This document shows positions 24,401 to 35,900 of a DNA stretch of 64,000 bases, in pieces. Below the pieces are notes generated by a model, which was given only the letters and a program-made list of their open reading frames with translations, had not been told where the DNA came from and did no database searches. The translations under genes and the position numbers were made by a program. The stretch is from positions 744,001-808,000 of the forward strand of contig NZ_JADG01000003.1 of NCBI RefSeq assembly GCF_000518265.1, written 5' to 3'. Numbering within the stretch: the first letter of the stretch is position 1; every line of letters begins with the position of its first letter. Source of the stretch: Actinomadura oligospora ATCC 43269 (GTDB lineage Bacteria; Actinomycetota; Actinomycetes; Streptosporangiales; Streptosporangiaceae).

Positions 24401-27400
24401 CACCTTCGTCGAGTTCTCGCGGCAGCGGGGTTTGTCGGCGGACGGTCGCTGTAAGGCGTTCTCGGCTTCGGCGGACGGCACTGGCTGGGCCGAGGGTGTC
24501 GGTTTGGTGGTGTTGGAGCGGCTGTCGGACGCGCGCCGCAATGGTCATCGTGTTCTGGCGGTGGTGCGTGGTTCGGCGATCAATCAGGACGGCGCGAGTA
24601 ACGGGCTGACCGCGCCGAACGGGCCGTCGCAGGAGCGTGTGATCGGTGCGGCGCTGGCCAATGCCGGGTTGACGACGTCGGACATCGACGCGGTCGAGGC
24701 CCACGGGACCGGGACGGCACTGGGTGATCCGATCGAGGCGAACGCGTTGCTGGCCACCTACGGCAAGGACCGCCCCGAGGATCGTCCGCTGTGGCTCGGG
24801 ACGGTGAAGTCGAACCTTGGCCACACGCAGGCTGCTGCGGGTGTTGCTGGTGTGATCAAGATGGTCATGGCCATGCGGAACGGCATGTTCCCCGCGACCC
24901 TGCATGTGGACGAGCCGTCACCGCACGTGGACTGGTCGTCGGGCGGTGTTCGGTTGTTGACCGAGCCGGTGGACTGGTCTCAGAACGGTCACCCGCGCCG
25001 CGCTGGCGTCTCCTCCTTCGGCTTCTCCGGCACCAACGCCCACCTCATCCTCGAAGAACCGCCCGAAGCGGAACCCGCCTCCCGTCCTGCGGAAGGCTCC
25101 GCGCCATGGGTGATCTCGGCACGTACCGAAGAGGCGCTGGCCGCGCAGGCTGAGTCGCTCGCCGCGCATCTGGCCGCGCGGCCCGCCCTGTCGTCGGCGG
25201 ACGTGGGGTGGTCCCTGATCCGGACGCGGTCGGTCTTCGAGCACCGCGCCGTGGTGCTGGGCGACGACCAGCCGACGGCCCTGGCGGCGCTGGCGCGCGG
25301 CGAAGCGCATCCGGACGTCGTGACCGGAGTCGCCGAATCGGTGGATCCGGGCCCGGTGCTGGTGTTCCCGGGCCAAGGCTCGCAGTGGGCGGGGATGGGC
25401 GCGGCTCTCCTGGACGAGTCTCCGGTGTTCGCCGCGCGCATGGCCGAATGTGAACGCGCACTGCAGCCGCATGTGGACTGGTCACTGACCGAGGTGATCC
25501 GTGGCGATGGCTGTGAGCTGTCGCGTGTGGACGTGGTCCAGCCGGTGTTGTGGGCGGTGATGGTGTCGCTGGCGGCCGTCTGGGCTGATTACGGGGTGAA
25601 GCCCGCCGCGGTGATCGGGCACAGCCAGGGCGAGATCGCAGCGGCGTGCGTCGCAGGAGCCTTGTCGCTCGAAGACGCCGCCCGTGTCGTGGCGCTGCGC
25701 AGCAAGGCGCTTCGGCAACTGGCGGGCGGCGGCGCGATGGCCTCCCTCGGTGTCGGCGCCGATGAGGCGGAAGCGCTGCTGGTCGACGGTGTGGTGGTCG
25801 CTGCGGTCAACAGTCCGTCCGCCACGGTCGTCTCCGGGCCGCCCGACCAGGTCGCGAGGGTCGTGGCGTCCGCGCAGAGTCAGGGGCTCCGCGCGCGGAT
25901 GATCGACGTCGACTACGCCTCGCATGGCCCGCAGGTGGACGAGATCGCCGACGCACTGCGCGCAGCGCTCGCCGGAATCGCCGGGACCGCCGCTGAGGTG
26001 CCGTTCTATTCGACCGTGACCGGGACCCGGATCGACACGACCACGCTCGACACCGAGTACTGGATCACCAACCTCCGGCAACCCGTCCGGTTCGCCGACA
26101 CCATCAGCGGCCTCCTGGCGGACGGGCACGGCGTGTTCATCGAGGCCAGCCCCCATCCCGTCCTGACGCCCGGGATCGAGGAGTGCGCCGACAGGGCGGA
26201 AGCGCGCGCCGTCGCGCTGCCGACGATCCGCCGCGACCAGGGCGGGAGCGAGCAGATCGTCCGGGCGCTGGCCGGGGCGTTCACCGCCGGAGTCGAGATC
26301 GACTGGCCCCGGCGCCTTTCCGCCGACACCATGCCTGCCGTGGTCGATCTGCCCACCTACGCCTTCCAGCGCGAGCGGTACTGGCTCACCGGGGACCGCG
26401 GGGTCGCCGACGCCGCGGACCTCGGGCTCGGCGCGACGGGACACCCGGTCCTCGGGGCGGCGATGGACCTCGCCGACGGCGGCGGTCGGGTGCTCACGGG
26501 GCGGGTGTCCCGGCGCGGCCAGCCCTGGCTGGCCGACCACGTCATCGGCGGCGCGGTGCTCGTCCCGGGCGCGGCCCAGCTCGAATGGGTCCTGCGGGCG
26601 GCCGACGAGGTCGGCTGCACGCGCGTGGACGAGCTCGTCCTGCGCACGCCCCTCTCGGTCCCCGAGCCGGACGGCCTGAACGTCCAGGTCGTGGTCGGCG
26701 CGGCAGGCGAGGACGGACGCCGCGAGGTCGGCGTGTACTCGCGGGCCGATCACGACGCCGAGTGGACCTGCCACGCCACCGGAACGGTCGGACCGGAACC
26801 GGCGGAGCCGGGCGAGCCGACGGGAGCGTGGCCGCCACCCGGTGCCGAGCCGGTCGACATCGCCGACTTCTACGACGACACAGCAGGTGTGGGCTACGGC
26901 TACGGCCCCGCCTTCCAGGGAGTGCGGGCGGTGTGGCGGGACGGCTCCGACGTGCTCGCCGAACTCGAGCTCCCCGACCTCGTCCGGGACCTGGACGGGT
27001 TCGGCGTCCACCCGGCCCTCCTGGACGCCGCGCTGCACCCGCTGCTGCTGATCGGCGACTTCACCCGGGGACGGGTCTGGCTCCCGTTCACCTGGAGTGG
27101 TGTCGCGCTGCACGCCGTGGGCGCGACGGCGGTCCGTGTGCGCCTGTCGCCGCTGGGCGACGGCCTCGACCAGGGCGTTCGGGTGAGCGTCACGGACACG
27201 GCGGGCGCTCCCGTCCTGGACGTGGCGTCGGTCGCGCTCCGCGAAGCCGACGACCGGCGGTTGCGGGCGGCCGGGCCGCGCGGCACCGGCGACGTGTTCG
27301 CCGTCGAGTGGGTGCCCATAACAACGGACGCGGACGCCGACGCAGCCGGGCCGGAAGAATGCACGGTCGTCCAGGCTGCGACAGCCGAGGACGCGTTGTC

Positions 27401-29999
27401 GCAGGTCAAGGGCTGGCTTGCCGACAGGCCGTCCGGCGACGACGAGCGTCTGGTGGTCGTCACGCGCGGAGCTGTGGGCGAGCGGCCCGATCTGGACGCC
27501 GCGGCGGTGTGGGGCCTGGTCAGGAGCGTCCAGGCAGAGCACCCGGGACGCTTCGTCCTCGTCGACCTCGACGAGGCAGACGACGTCGGGGCGGCCCTGA
27601 GTTCCGGCGAACCGCAGGTGGCGGTGCGGAACGGCGAAGTCCTCGCGCCGCGTCTGGTCCGGTGCGGAACGCCGCGGGAGCTGGTCGGCCCGCCCGGCGC
27701 GCGGGCGTGGCGGCTCGGCATGTCCGGCCCGGCGACGCTGGACGAGATCTCCGCCGTCGCGGCCCCGGAGGCGCTCGCGCCGCTGGCGGACGGCCAGGTG
27801 CGGATCGAGGTCCGCGCGGCGGGCGTGAACTTCCGCGACGTCCTGATCGCCCTGGGCATGTACCCCGACGCGGACGGCGTCTTCTACGGCACCGAGGGCG
27901 CCGGGACCGTGGTCGAGACCGGTCCCGGAGTGACCGGGCTCGCGCCGGGCGACCGGGTGATGGGCATCGTCGGCGGCGCGTTCGGCCCGCTGGCGGTCGC
28001 GGACGCGCGGATGCTGACCCGGGTCCCGGACGGCTGGGACTTCGACGCCGCGGCGAGCGTCCCGGTGGCGTTCCTGACGGCCTGGTACGGACTGGTGGAA
28101 CTGGCGGCGCTGAAGCCGGGCGAGTCGGTCCTGGTGCACGCCGCGACCGGCGGGGTCGGGATGGCGGCGGTGGGGATCGCGCGGCACCTCGGCGCGGAGG
28201 TGTACGCGACGGCGGGCCCGGCGAAGCATCCGGTGCTCGAGAAGTTGGGCGTCGACGAGCACCACCGCGCGTCGTCCCGCGACCTGGCCTTCGAGGACGC
28301 CTTCCGCGCCGCCACCGGCGGCCGGGGCGTGGACGTGGTGCTGAACAGCCTGGCCGGGGAGTTCACCGACGCGTCCCTGCGGCTCCTGGCCGAGGACGGC
28401 CGGTTCGTGGAGATGGGCAAGACCGACGTCCGCGCCGACACGGGCGTGCGCTACCGGGCGTTCGACCTCGTGCCCGACGCGGGTCCGGAGCTGATCCAGG
28501 TCATGCTGGAACAGCTGCGGCGGCTCTTCGAGGACGGCGTGCTGAAACCGCCGCCGGTGCAGAGCTGGCCGCTGGGCCAGGCCCGTGAAGCACTCCGGTT
28601 CATGAGCCAGGCCCAGCACACCGGCAAGATCGTCCTGGACGTCCCGGCGGCGTTCGATCCGGATGGGACGGTCCTGATCACCGGCGGCACCGGAACGCTG
28701 GGCGCGCTGGTCGCCGAGCACCTCGTCCGCGAAACGGGCGCGAAGCGCCTACTCCTGGTCAGCCGTCGCGGAGCCGACGCGCCCGGAGCGGCGGACCTGG
28801 CCGAGCGCCTTCCCGCGCGGGTCGAGTTCGCCGCGGCCGACATCGCCGACCCCGCGGCCGTGCGCGACCTGATCGCCGGTATCGGCCCGGCGCACCCGCT
28901 GACAGGCGTGATCCACGCGGCAGGCGCCGTCGACGACGGCCTCGTGGCCGACATGGACGCCGAGCGGTTGCGCCGGGTGTGGGGCCCGAAGGCGACTGGG
29001 CTCGCGAACCTGCATGCTGCGACCGAGGGCGTGAGGTTGAGCTTCTTCACGGTCTTCTCCTCGGCCGCTGCGACCCTCGGTAGCCCTGGGCAGGCGAACT
29101 ACGCCGCCGCCAGCGCTTACTGCGACGCGCTCATCGCGCGCCGCCGCGCGGCCGGGTTGCCGGGCCAGTCCATCGGCTGGGGCCTATGGGAGCGGACGAG
29201 CGGCATGACCGAACACCTCACCGAAGCCGACCTCGCCCGCCTGCGGCGCGGCGGCCTCGCGCCGATCAGCGACGAGCAGGGCACCGCCCTCTTCGACCTC
29301 GCCTGCGCGGAGGGCGGCGCCCACGTCGTGGCGCTCAACCTCGACCCGCGCGCCTTGGCGGGGCAGCCGTCCGAAGCGGTGCCCGCGATCCTGCGCTCGC
29401 TGGTCGCGACGACCCTGGGCCGGACGCGGCCGACCGCGTCTGGCTCGAGCGGCGCGTCCGCCGACCTGACGACCCGCCTCGCCGGAATGCCCGACACCGA
29501 GCGGCGCGCCACCCTGCTGAGCCTGGTGCGTTCGCACGCCGCCGCAGTGCTCGGCCATCGGGAGGCGAGCGCCGTCCGGGCGGACGCCTCGTTCAAGGAG
29601 CTCGGCTTCGACTCCCTCAGCGCCGTCGAGCTGCGCAACCGGCTCGGCGCCGCGACCGGCCTGCGCCTGCCCGCCGCCCTCGCCTTCGACTACCCGCACG
29701 CCGCGCTGCTCGCCGACCACCTGGTGGAAAGGCTCGCCGTCGGCGGCGCGGCGCCACCGCCCGAGGACGACGTCGAGCCGCTGCTCGGCGACCTGGGCCG
29801 GGTCGAGGGTGTCCTCGCCGCGCGCACCCTGGACGACGCGGCGCGCGAGCGGGTCGCCCGGCGGCTGCGCGCGCTGCTCGCGAGCGTGGACGGCGGACGG
29901 TCCGCGTCCGCGACGGCCGCCGACGTCGAGGACGCGTCGGACGAGGAGATGTTCGCGCTCATCGACCAGCAACTGCGATCGTCGGGAGACGGGGACTGA
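18471..29999 (+). CDS. Modular type I PKS, modules 3 and 4
   Basis: A 3842-residue bimodular protein beginning with a docking helix (1-33). Module 3: KS (34-461, Cys204), AT (570-865, Ser661, HAFH 761-764, malonyl-CoA), DH (933-1205, His965, Asp1129), KR (catalytic part 1402-1640, Tyr1547, VDD), ACP (1675-1752, Ser1709); it should leave an E double bond. Module 4: KS (1770-2194, Cys1943), AT (2294-2590, Ser2385, YASH 2482-2485, methylmalonyl-CoA), DH (2654-2930, His2690, Asp2852), ER (3077-3393), KR (3398-3650, Tyr3544), ACP (3685-3760, Ser3715); it should give full reduction. In KR4 the tetrad Asn is Ser3548 (YAAAS), so its activity is doubtful. The C-terminal docking tail ([14 protein letters not shown]) differs from the other three proteins. 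The division of modules matches MonAIII. The stop overlaps the next start as TGATG. Confidence 0.96.
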   Translation: MVSEERLVEALRRVTADLHDTRRRLREAGDRDAEPVAVVSAACRFPGGVTSPEVLWDLLAAGRDVAGAFPADRGWDLDRLFDPDPGRPGTSVARVGGFLDDAALFDAEFFGISPREALTLDPQQRKLLEVSAELLERAGLDASALKGSRTGVYVGTALPGFGTPHVDRDAEGHLITGNAPSVLSGRIAYTFGLEGPAVTVDTACSSSLVAIHLACHALRRDECALALAGGVTVMSQPNVFTEFSRQRGLAPDGRCKAFAAAADGTGFAEGVGLVLLERLSEARRNGHEVLAVIRGSAVNQDGASNGLTAPNGPSQRRVIRAALESARLSPADVDAVEAHGTGTRLGDPIEARALLAAYGRDREDGRPLWLGAVKSNLGHTQGAAGVAGVLKMILALRHERLPATVHLDRPTPEVDWDEGGVRLLTEPVPWPRGERPRRAGVSSFGISGTNAHLILEEAPPPEPVPPESESPAAMPDASPAVVVWPLSARTPQALAAQARALADHVDGHPEFSASDLSRSLARTRTSFEHRAVLVGTGRDEQRAGLAALADGRPHAGLVGASGPVRDGDTAFLFTGQGSQRAGMGRELHREHPAFADAFDAVCAHLDPLLGRPLRDLVFTPDDPADLDRTGLTQAALFALEVALFRLVESFGVVPGYLTGHSVGEIAAAHVAGVLSLPDACALVAARGSLMQALPPGGAMVAVRAAESEVPPLLAGREDRVSLAAVNGPEAVVISGAEDDVEEIAARLRDSGRKTRRLRVSHAFHSPLLDPMLDDFREVARGLAYAAPRLPVISNLTGEVAGPDLLADPEYWVRHVREPVRFGDGLRALRAEGVVRFLELGPAPVLTAMARECLADEGPGVFAATLRADRPEAGTFLTALAELHADGADVDFAAGLPAGARAVPLPTYPFQRRRYWRPVPDAAVAEAGGVRPAGHPLLGTVVESATGELLATGRLSTRTHGWLADHEIAGTVPLPATALLELALAASARAGCDLIDELTLEAPLPLPSSGGVDVQAAIAGPDEDGRRTVAIHSRRTGDETWTRHAVGTCSRADDTELSAVPGAWPPAGAVPIDVDELYDRLAERGYRYGPAFRGVRTAWRDGDELFAEVGSSSDEHGDPRSYAVHPALLDGAFHTIDELFREDDGTVRLPYSFRGVRVHNPGPSLLRVRITPLDADAFSLDVTGPDDAPALTIDTLALRAVSAERWRAAQTATADVPYRLTWRPLDVPPPTASGSWTVAGPDDLGLDGGSAHADLAALQASLDTGAPAPDLVLLTLQDAPDEDGVPARVRGHVGRVLAGLQTWLADERLAASRLVLVTRDAVAADLTNAPVWGLVRAAQAEHPGRIAVLDHDGTSGPDAVRAAVATGEPQVAVRAGKVLVPRLVKAAASRPDGGEPARPLDPDGTVLITGGTGALGLLVARHLATAHGARHLLLAGRRGDTTGAAEALADLDADVRVAACDAADPDALSALLASVPADRPLTAVVHAAGIVDDGVVTSLTGPRLDAVLAPKVDGAWHLHRLTRERDLAAFVLFSSAAGVLGNAGQGNYAAANAFLDALAEHRRAEGLPAVSLAWGPWAADGGMASTLAGTDAARISRSGLVPMAPDQALAMLDTALSTSDAALVPVRLDHAALRGQAASGALPPVLRGLVRAPATRAASSWAERLAALPEAERDRALRDTVRDRVAAVLAHPDPGALDLTRPFQDLGFDSLTALELRTGIGAATGLTLPSTAVFDHPTPEALVRYIRSELLGQATGRPRPVTSPSTAATDEPVAIVGMACRFPGGVDSPEALWDLVAGGMDAVGEFPGNRSWDLDGLFDDDPARSGRSYTRSGGFLHDADQFDAGFFGISPVEALAMDPQQRLLLETAWQAFERAGLDPAALRGSRTGVVVGVMYDDYGSRFLGRIPPDVEGRLMPGSLPSVASGRVSYTFGLEGPAVTVDTACSSSLVAMHLAAQSLRQGECSLALAGGVTVMSTPNTFVEFSRQRGLSADGRCKAFSASADGTGWAEGVGLVVLERLSDARRNGHRVLAVVRGSAINQDGASNGLTAPNGPSQERVIGAALANAGLTTSDIDAVEAHGTGTALGDPIEANALLATYGKDRPEDRPLWLGTVKSNLGHTQAAAGVAGVIKMVMAMRNGMFPATLHVDEPSPHVDWSSGGVRLLTEPVDWSQNGHPRRAGVSSFGFSGTNAHLILEEPPEAEPASRPAEGSAPWVISARTEEALAAQAESLAAHLAARPALSSADVGWSLIRTRSVFEHRAVVLGDDQPTALAALARGEAHPDVVTGVAESVDPGPVLVFPGQGSQWAGMGAALLDESPVFAARMAECERALQPHVDWSLTEVIRGDGCELSRVDVVQPVLWAVMVSLAAVWADYGVKPAAVIGHSQGEIAAACVAGALSLEDAARVVALRSKALRQLAGGGAMASLGVGADEAEALLVDGVVVAAVNSPSATVVSGPPDQVARVVASAQSQGLRARMIDVDYASHGPQVDEIADALRAALAGIAGTAAEVPFYSTVTGTRIDTTTLDTEYWITNLRQPVRFADTISGLLADGHGVFIEASPHPVLTPGIEECADRAEARAVALPTIRRDQGGSEQIVRALAGAFTAGVEIDWPRRLSADTMPAVVDLPTYAFQRERYWLTGDRGVADAADLGLGATGHPVLGAAMDLADGGGRVLTGRVSRRGQPWLADHVIGGAVLVPGAAQLEWVLRAADEVGCTRVDELVLRTPLSVPEPDGLNVQVVVGAAGEDGRREVGVYSRADHDAEWTCHATGTVGPEPAEPGEPTGAWPPPGAEPVDIADFYDDTAGVGYGYGPAFQGVRAVWRDGSDVLAELELPDLVRDLDGFGVHPALLDAALHPLLLIGDFTRGRVWLPFTWSGVALHAVGATAVRVRLSPLGDGLDQGVRVSVTDTAGAPVLDVASVALREADDRRLRAAGPRGTGDVFAVEWVPITTDADADAAGPEECTVVQAATAEDALSQVKGWLADRPSGDDERLVVVTRGAVGERPDLDAAAVWGLVRSVQAEHPGRFVLVDLDEADDVGAALSSGEPQVAVRNGEVLAPRLVRCGTPRELVGPPGARAWRLGMSGPATLDEISAVAAPEALAPLADGQVRIEVRAAGVNFRDVLIALGMYPDADGVFYGTEGAGTVVETGPGVTGLAPGDRVMGIVGGAFGPLAVADARMLTRVPDGWDFDAAASVPVAFLTAWYGLVELAALKPGESVLVHAATGGVGMAAVGIARHLGAEVYATAGPAKHPVLEKLGVDEHHRASSRDLAFEDAFRAATGGRGVDVVLNSLAGEFTDASLRLLAEDGRFVEMGKTDVRADTGVRYRAFDLVPDAGPELIQVMLEQLRRLFEDGVLKPPPVQSWPLGQAREALRFMSQAQHTGKIVLDVPAAFDPDGTVLITGGTGTLGALVAEHLVRETGAKRLLLVSRRGADAPGAADLAERLPARVEFAAADIADPAAVRDLIAGIGPAHPLTGVIHAAGAVDDGLVADMDAERLRRVWGPKATGLANLHAATEGVRLSFFTVFSSAAATLGSPGQANYAAASAYCDALIARRRAAGLPGQSIGWGLWERTSGMTEHLTEADLARLRRGGLAPISDEQGTALFDLACAEGGAHVVALNLDPRALAGQPSEAVPAILRSLVATTLGRTRPTASGSSGASADLTTRLAGMPDTERRATLLSLVRSHAAAVLGHREASAVRADASFKELGFDSLSAVELRNRLGAATGLRLPAALAFDYPHAALLADHLVERLAVGGAAPPPEDDVEPLLGDLGRVEGVLAARTLDDAARERVARRLRALLASVDGGRSASATAADVEDASDEEMFALIDQQLRSSGDGD
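24411..24990 (+). repeat. KS4 segment nearly identical to KS1 segment (copy 2)
   Basis: Partner of 8711-9290, ungapped at an offset of 15,700 bp. It shares the same locally relaxed third-position G+C. Identity falls off on both sides, where KS1 and KS4 differ like ordinary paralogues. Confidence 0.85.
25887..26072 (+). repeat. AT4 segment nearly identical to AT5 segment (copy 1)
   Basis: This aligns with 32219-32404 at an offset of 6332 bp. From about 25,977 on, the two runs look identical through the codons for EYWIT. It covers the YASH specificity region, so a swap here could move extender choice between modules. Confidence 0.85.
28980..29254 (+). repeat. KR4 segment nearly identical to KR6 segment (copy 1)
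   Basis: This aligns ungapped with 40337-40611 (offset 11,357 bp), including a long identical stretch from about 29,171 onward. It contains the KR active site; the two copies differ in the codon for the tetrad Asn (Ser here). Confidence 0.85.
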
Positions 30000-32900
30000 T
30001 GTCGGGCACCGAAGACAGGCTGCGGGAGTACCTCAAGCGGGTGACGGTCGACCTCGGGCGCACGCGGCAGCGCCTGCAGGAGGTGGAGGAGCGGCAGCGC
30101 GAGCCCGTCGCCGTGGTCGGCATGGCCTGCCGCTACCCCGGCGGCGTCCACTCGCCCGAGGACCTGTGGGACCTGGTGGCGGAGGGCCGGGACGCCGTCT
30201 CGGACTTCCCGCGCGACCGGGGTTGGGACCTGGACGCGCTCTACCACCCCGACCCCGACCACCCCGGCACCTGCTACACGCGCCAGGGCGGCTTCCTGGA
30301 CGACGCGGACGCGTTCGACGCGGCGTTCTTCGGCATCAGCCCGCGCGAGGCGGCGGCGATGGAGCCGCAGCAACGGGTCCTCCTGGAGACCGCGTGGGAG
30401 ACCGTCGAACGGGCGGGCGTCGACCCCCGCGCGCTGCGGTCCACGCCGACGGGCGTCTTCGTCGGCGCGGGCCTGCCCGGCTTCGGCCACCCGCACACCG
30501 ACGAGCAGGACGAGGGCTACCAGCTGACCGGCAACGCCCTGAGCGTCCTGTCCGGCCGGGTCTCCTACACCCTCGGCCTGGAGGGCCCGGCGGTGACGGT
30601 GGACACGGCGTGCTCGTCCTCGCTGGTGGCGATCCATCTCGCGTGCCGGTCGCTGCGGCAGGAGGAGTGCTCGCTAGCGCTGGCGGGCGGCGTGACCGTG
30701 CTGACCACGCCCGGCGGCTTCACCGAGTTCTCACGGCAGCGCGGCCTCGCGCCCGACGGCCGCTGCAAGTCCTTCGCGGCGTCGGCCGACGGCACCGGAT
30801 TCGCCGAGGGCGTCGGGGTGCTCCTGCTGGAGCGGCTGTCGGACGCCCGGCGCAACGGCCGCCGGATCCTGGCGGTGATCCGCGGCTCGGCCGTCAACCA
30901 GGACGGCGCGAGCAACGGGCTGACCGCGCCGAACGGGCCGTCCCAGCGGCGGGTGATCCGCGCGGCCCTCACCGCCGCCGACCTGTCCGCCGCCGAGGTC
31001 GACGCGGTCGAGGCACACGGCACGGGCACGACCCTCGGCGACCCGATCGAGGCCGACGCGGTCCTCGCGACCTACGGGCAGGGCCGCCCGGACGACCGTC
31101 CGCTGTGGCTGGGCTCGGTGAAGTCGAACCTCGGGCACACGCAGGGCGCGGCGGGCGTGGCCGGTGTGATCAAGATGGTGATGGCGGTGCGCCACGGCGT
31201 GCTGCCCGCGACGCTGCACGTGGACGAGCCGTCGTCGCACGTGGACTGGTCGTCCGGCGCCGTCCGGCTGCTGACGGGCGCGGTGGAGTGGCCGCGTGAG
31301 GGCCGTCCGCGCCGCGCCGGGGTCTCGGCGTTCGGGATGTCCGGCACCAACGCCCACCTGATCGTCGAACAGGCCCCCGAACCGGAACCGGAACCGGACA
31401 CCGAGCGCGCCGAGCCGACCGGGTCGGCGCCCTGGGTGGTGTCGGCGAAGTCCTCCGAGGCGTTGCGCGCCCAGGCCGCGGGCCTGGCTGAGCACATCAC
31501 CGCCCGCCCGGCACTGTCCTCGGCGGACGTCGGGTGGTCGCTGATCAAGACGCGTTCGGTGTTCGAGCACCGCGCGGTGGTGCTGGGGGAGGACCGAACC
31601 GCCGCCCTGCCAGCCCTGGCCGAAGGCGCGGCGCATCCGGACGTGGTGACCGGGCTCGCCGAGCAGATCGATCCCGGCCCGGTGCTGGTGTTCCCGGGCC
31701 AGGGATCGCAGTGGGCCGGGATGGGCGCGGCTCTTCTGGACGAGTCGCCGGTGTTCGCCGCACGCATGACCGAATGCGAGCAGGCATTGGCCCCGCACGT
31801 GGACTGGTCGTTGACCGACGTCATTCGTGGCGACGGTTCGGAACTGTCGCGCGTGGACGTCGTCCAGCCCGTCCTTTGGGCTGTGATGGTTTCTCTGGCG
31901 GCTGTCTGGGCTGATCATGGTGTGAAGCCAGCCGCAGTGGTCGGGCACAGCCAAGGCGAGATCGCCGCCGCGTGCGTCGCCGGGGCCTTGTCGCTTGAGG
32001 ACGCGGCGCGCGTCGTGGCGCTCCGCGGCAAGGCGTTGCGTCGGCTGGCGGGCGGCGGGGCGATGGCCTCGATCGGCGTGGGGCAGGAGCGCGCGGCCGG
32101 GCTGCTGGCAGACCTTCCGGATGTCACGGTCGCGACGGTCAACAGTCCGTCCGCCACGGTTGTCTCCGGGCCTCCGGACCAGGTCGCCGCAGTCGTGGCC
32201 ATTGCACAGAACCAAGAGCTCCGCGCGCGGATGATCGACGTCGACTACGCCTCGCACGGCCCGCAGGTGGACGAGATCGCCGACGAACTGCGCGCAGCCC
32301 TTGCCGGAATCGCCGGGACCGCCGCTGAGGTGCCGTTCTATTCGACCGTGACCGGGACCCGGATCGACACGACCACGCTCGACACCGAGTACTGGATCAC
32401 CAATCTGCGCCAGCCGGTTCGTTTCGCGGACGCCGTCGAGGCGCTGTCGGCGGACGGCTTCCGCGTCTTCATCGAGTCCAGCCCCCACCCCGTCCTGACG
32501 CCGGGGATCGAGGAGTGCGCCGAGCAGGCGGGCGTACGGGTGGCCGCGTTGCCGACGATCCGCCGCGACCAGGGCGGGACGGCGCAGGTCGTTCGGGCGT
32601 TGGCCGAGGCGTTCACGGCCGGGGCCGACGTCGACTGGACGGCCCTCTTCCCGGGCGATCCCGCGCCTCTCCTCGTCGATCTCCCCACCTACCCCTTCCA
32701 GCGGACGCGGTTCCGGCTGGCTCGCGGCGGTCCCTGCGCCGGTGACCCGGCCGGGCTCGGGCTGGCGGCGGTCGGGCATCCCGTCCTCGGGGCGGCCGTC
32801 GAACCGGCCGGGACGGGCGAGCGGCTGCTGACCGGCCGGGTGTCGCGGCGGGACCTGCCCTGGCTCGCGGACCACGAGGTCTCGGGGCGTCCGCTGGTCC

Positions 32901-35900
32901 CGGGCGCGGCGCTGGTGGAGTGGGCGCTGCGCGCGGCCGACGAGGTCGGCTGCGCCGGGATCGAGGAACTCGTCCTGCACGCGCCCACGGTCCTGCCCGC
33001 GTCGGGGGAGCTCAACGTCCAAGTGGCGGTCGGCGGACCCGAGGCCGAGGACGACGGACGCCGCGCCGTCCGCGTGTACTCCCGGCCGGGCGACGGCGGG
33101 GAATGGGTGTGCAACGCGAGCGGCTTCCTCAGCGACGCGCCTGCCCCACGGCCGGTGACGGACGGCGAGGAAGCGTGGCCGCCGCAGGGCGCGGAACCCG
33201 TCGACACCGAGGGGCTTTACGCTCAGGCCGCCGCGCGGGGCTACGACTACGGACCGGCGTTCCAGGGCGTCCGGGCCGTGTGGCGTCGCGGCGACGAGCT
33301 GTTCGCCGACGTGCGCCTGCCCGAGGAGGCGGGCTCGGCGGACGGGTTCGGCGTTCACCCGGCACTGCTGGACGCGGCGCTGCATCCGCTGCTGCCGTTG
33401 GCGGCGTCCAGCGACGGCACGTTGTCGTTGCCTTTCAGCTGGAGCGGTGTGGTGCTGCACGCCACGGCCGCGACCTCGATCCGGGTGACGGTGTCGCCCC
33501 TGGAGGGCGGCCAGGCGTTCCGGCTGGCGGCGACCGACCCGGCGGGCGCGCCGGTCTTCGACGTGGACGCGATGGCCGTGCGTCCCGCCGACCTGCGAGG
33601 CGTCGCATCGTCCGCCGACCTCGACGTGCGCGGCCTGTTCGTCCTGGACTGGACGCCGCTCCGGACGCCGCTCCGGCCGGACACCCGAACCTGGCTCGAC
33701 CTGAACGACGTGAACGACCTGGAAACCGGCGCGGACGTGCCCGCGATCGTGATCGCCCCGGTCGACACGGCGGAAGGGAGCGGGATCGCGGCCACCGAGC
33801 GGACCCTCGCCCTGCTGCGGCGGTGGCTGGACGCCCCGGACCTCGCCGACAGCGTGCTCGCGCTGGTGACGCGCGGAGCGGTCGCGACCGACGACCCCGA
33901 TCCGGCGGGCGCGGCGGTGTGGGGCCTGGTCCGCAGCGCCCAGGCGGAACACCCGGGCCGGTTCGCGCTCGTCGACGCCGACGGCGACACCGACCACGCG
34001 ACGGTCGCCGGACTCCTGGATCCCGACGAGCCGCAGATGGCGATCCGCGCCGGTGCGCCCCTCGTACCACGACTCGCGCGCGCCCGCGCGAACACCGCCC
34101 CCGAGACCGGTGCCCCCGAGGAGACCGGTGCCCTCGATCGGGACGGGACCGTCCTGATCGTCGGCGGGACGGGCGTTCTCGGCGGGCTGGTCGCCGAACA
34201 CCTCGTCCGCTCGGGCCGCGTCCGCCACCTGCTGCTCGCCGGACGGCGCGGCCCGGACGCCTCCGGCGCGGCGGAACTCGCCGAGCGCCTGACCGGCCTC
34301 GGCGCGGAGGTCGAGATCGCCGCGCTCGACGTCGCCGACCCGGACGCCGTGACGGCCCTCGTCGACGGCGTCGACCCGGCGTGTCCGCTGACCGGGGTCG
34401 TCCACGTGGCCGGGGTGCTCGACGACGCCGTGCTCACCTCCCAGACCGCCGAGAGCCTCGCCCGCGTGTGGTCGGCGAAGGCCACAGGCGCGGCCAACCT
34501 GGACGCCGCGACCGAACATCTGCCGCTTCGCATGTTCGTGATGTTCTCGTCCGCGGCGGCCCTTCTGGGCAGCCCAGGGCAGGCCAACTACGCCGCCGCG
34601 AACGCCTTCTGCGACGCCCTCGCCCAGCGCCGCCGCGCCCGGGGGCTCGCGGGATCGTCGGTGGCATGGGGCCTCTGGGCCGACTCCAGCGCCATGACGG
34701 GCGAACTCGCCGAAGCCGACCTCGCGCGCATGCGGCGCGGCGGCATCGGCCCGCTGGCCGCCGAGCGCGCGCTCGCCCTGTTCGACGCCGCCCTGCGGTC
34801 GGGACGGCCGAACGTGGTGGCGGCCGAGCTGGACCCGCGCTCGATCCGTGCCGACGACGTTCCGGTCGTCCTGCGCGGGCTGGCCGACCGCCCCCGCCGC
34901 CGCGCGGCGGCCGACGCGGTCGCCGGCGCGGCCGACGAGATCGCGCGCCTGGACCCGGAGCGGCGGCGCGACATGCTGACCGGGCTCGTCCTGGAACGCG
35001 CGGCGATCGTGCTCGGGCACGCCTCCCCGGACGCGGTCGACCCCGACGTCCGGTTCAAGGACCTCGGCCTGGACTCGCTGACGGCCGTCGAGCTGCGCAA
35101 CGGCCTGTCGACCGCGACCGGCCTGCGCCTGCCCGCGACGCTGGTCTTCGACCACCCGACGCCACGGGCCCTGGGCGAACACCTCGCCTCCCGGTTCGCG
35201 CCGGGCCGCACGACCGCCCGCGCCCGGGTGGCCGTCCGGTCGGACGAACCCGTGGCGATCATCTCGATGGCGTGCCGGTACCCCGGCGGCGTCGCCACCC
35301 CGGAGGATCTGTGGCGGCTGGTCTCCCAGGGCGAGGACGCCGTCGGGGCGTTCCCCACCGACCGGGGCTGGGACCTCGGCGCGCTACACCACCCCGACGC
35401 CGACCACCCCGACGCCGACCGTCCCGGCGGCACCTATGCCCGGCACGGCGGCTTCCTCGACGACCCGATGGGGTTCGACGCCGAGTTCTTCGGCGTCAAC
35501 CCGCGCGAGGCCCTGGCCGCCGACCCGCAGCAGCGGCTCCTCCTCGAGGCGGCCTGGGAGACCTTCGAACGCGCGGGCCTCGCCCCGAACTCCCTGAAGG
35601 GCACGGCGACCGGCGTCTACACGGGCGTGATGTACCACGACTACGGCAGCGGGAGCGCCACGCGCGACCCGCGCCTGGAGGGTTACGGCTGGCTGGCCGG
35701 TTCGGGCAGCGCGCTGTCCGGCCGGGTGTCCTACACGCTCGGGCTGGAGGGCCCGGCGGTGACCGTGGACACGGCGTGCTCGTCGTCGCTGGTGGCGATG
35801 CACCTGGCCTGCCAGGCCCTCCGCCAGGGCGAATGCGATCTCGCCCTGGCGGGCGGCGTGACCGTGATGGCGACGCCTGACCAGTTCGTCGACTTCGCCC

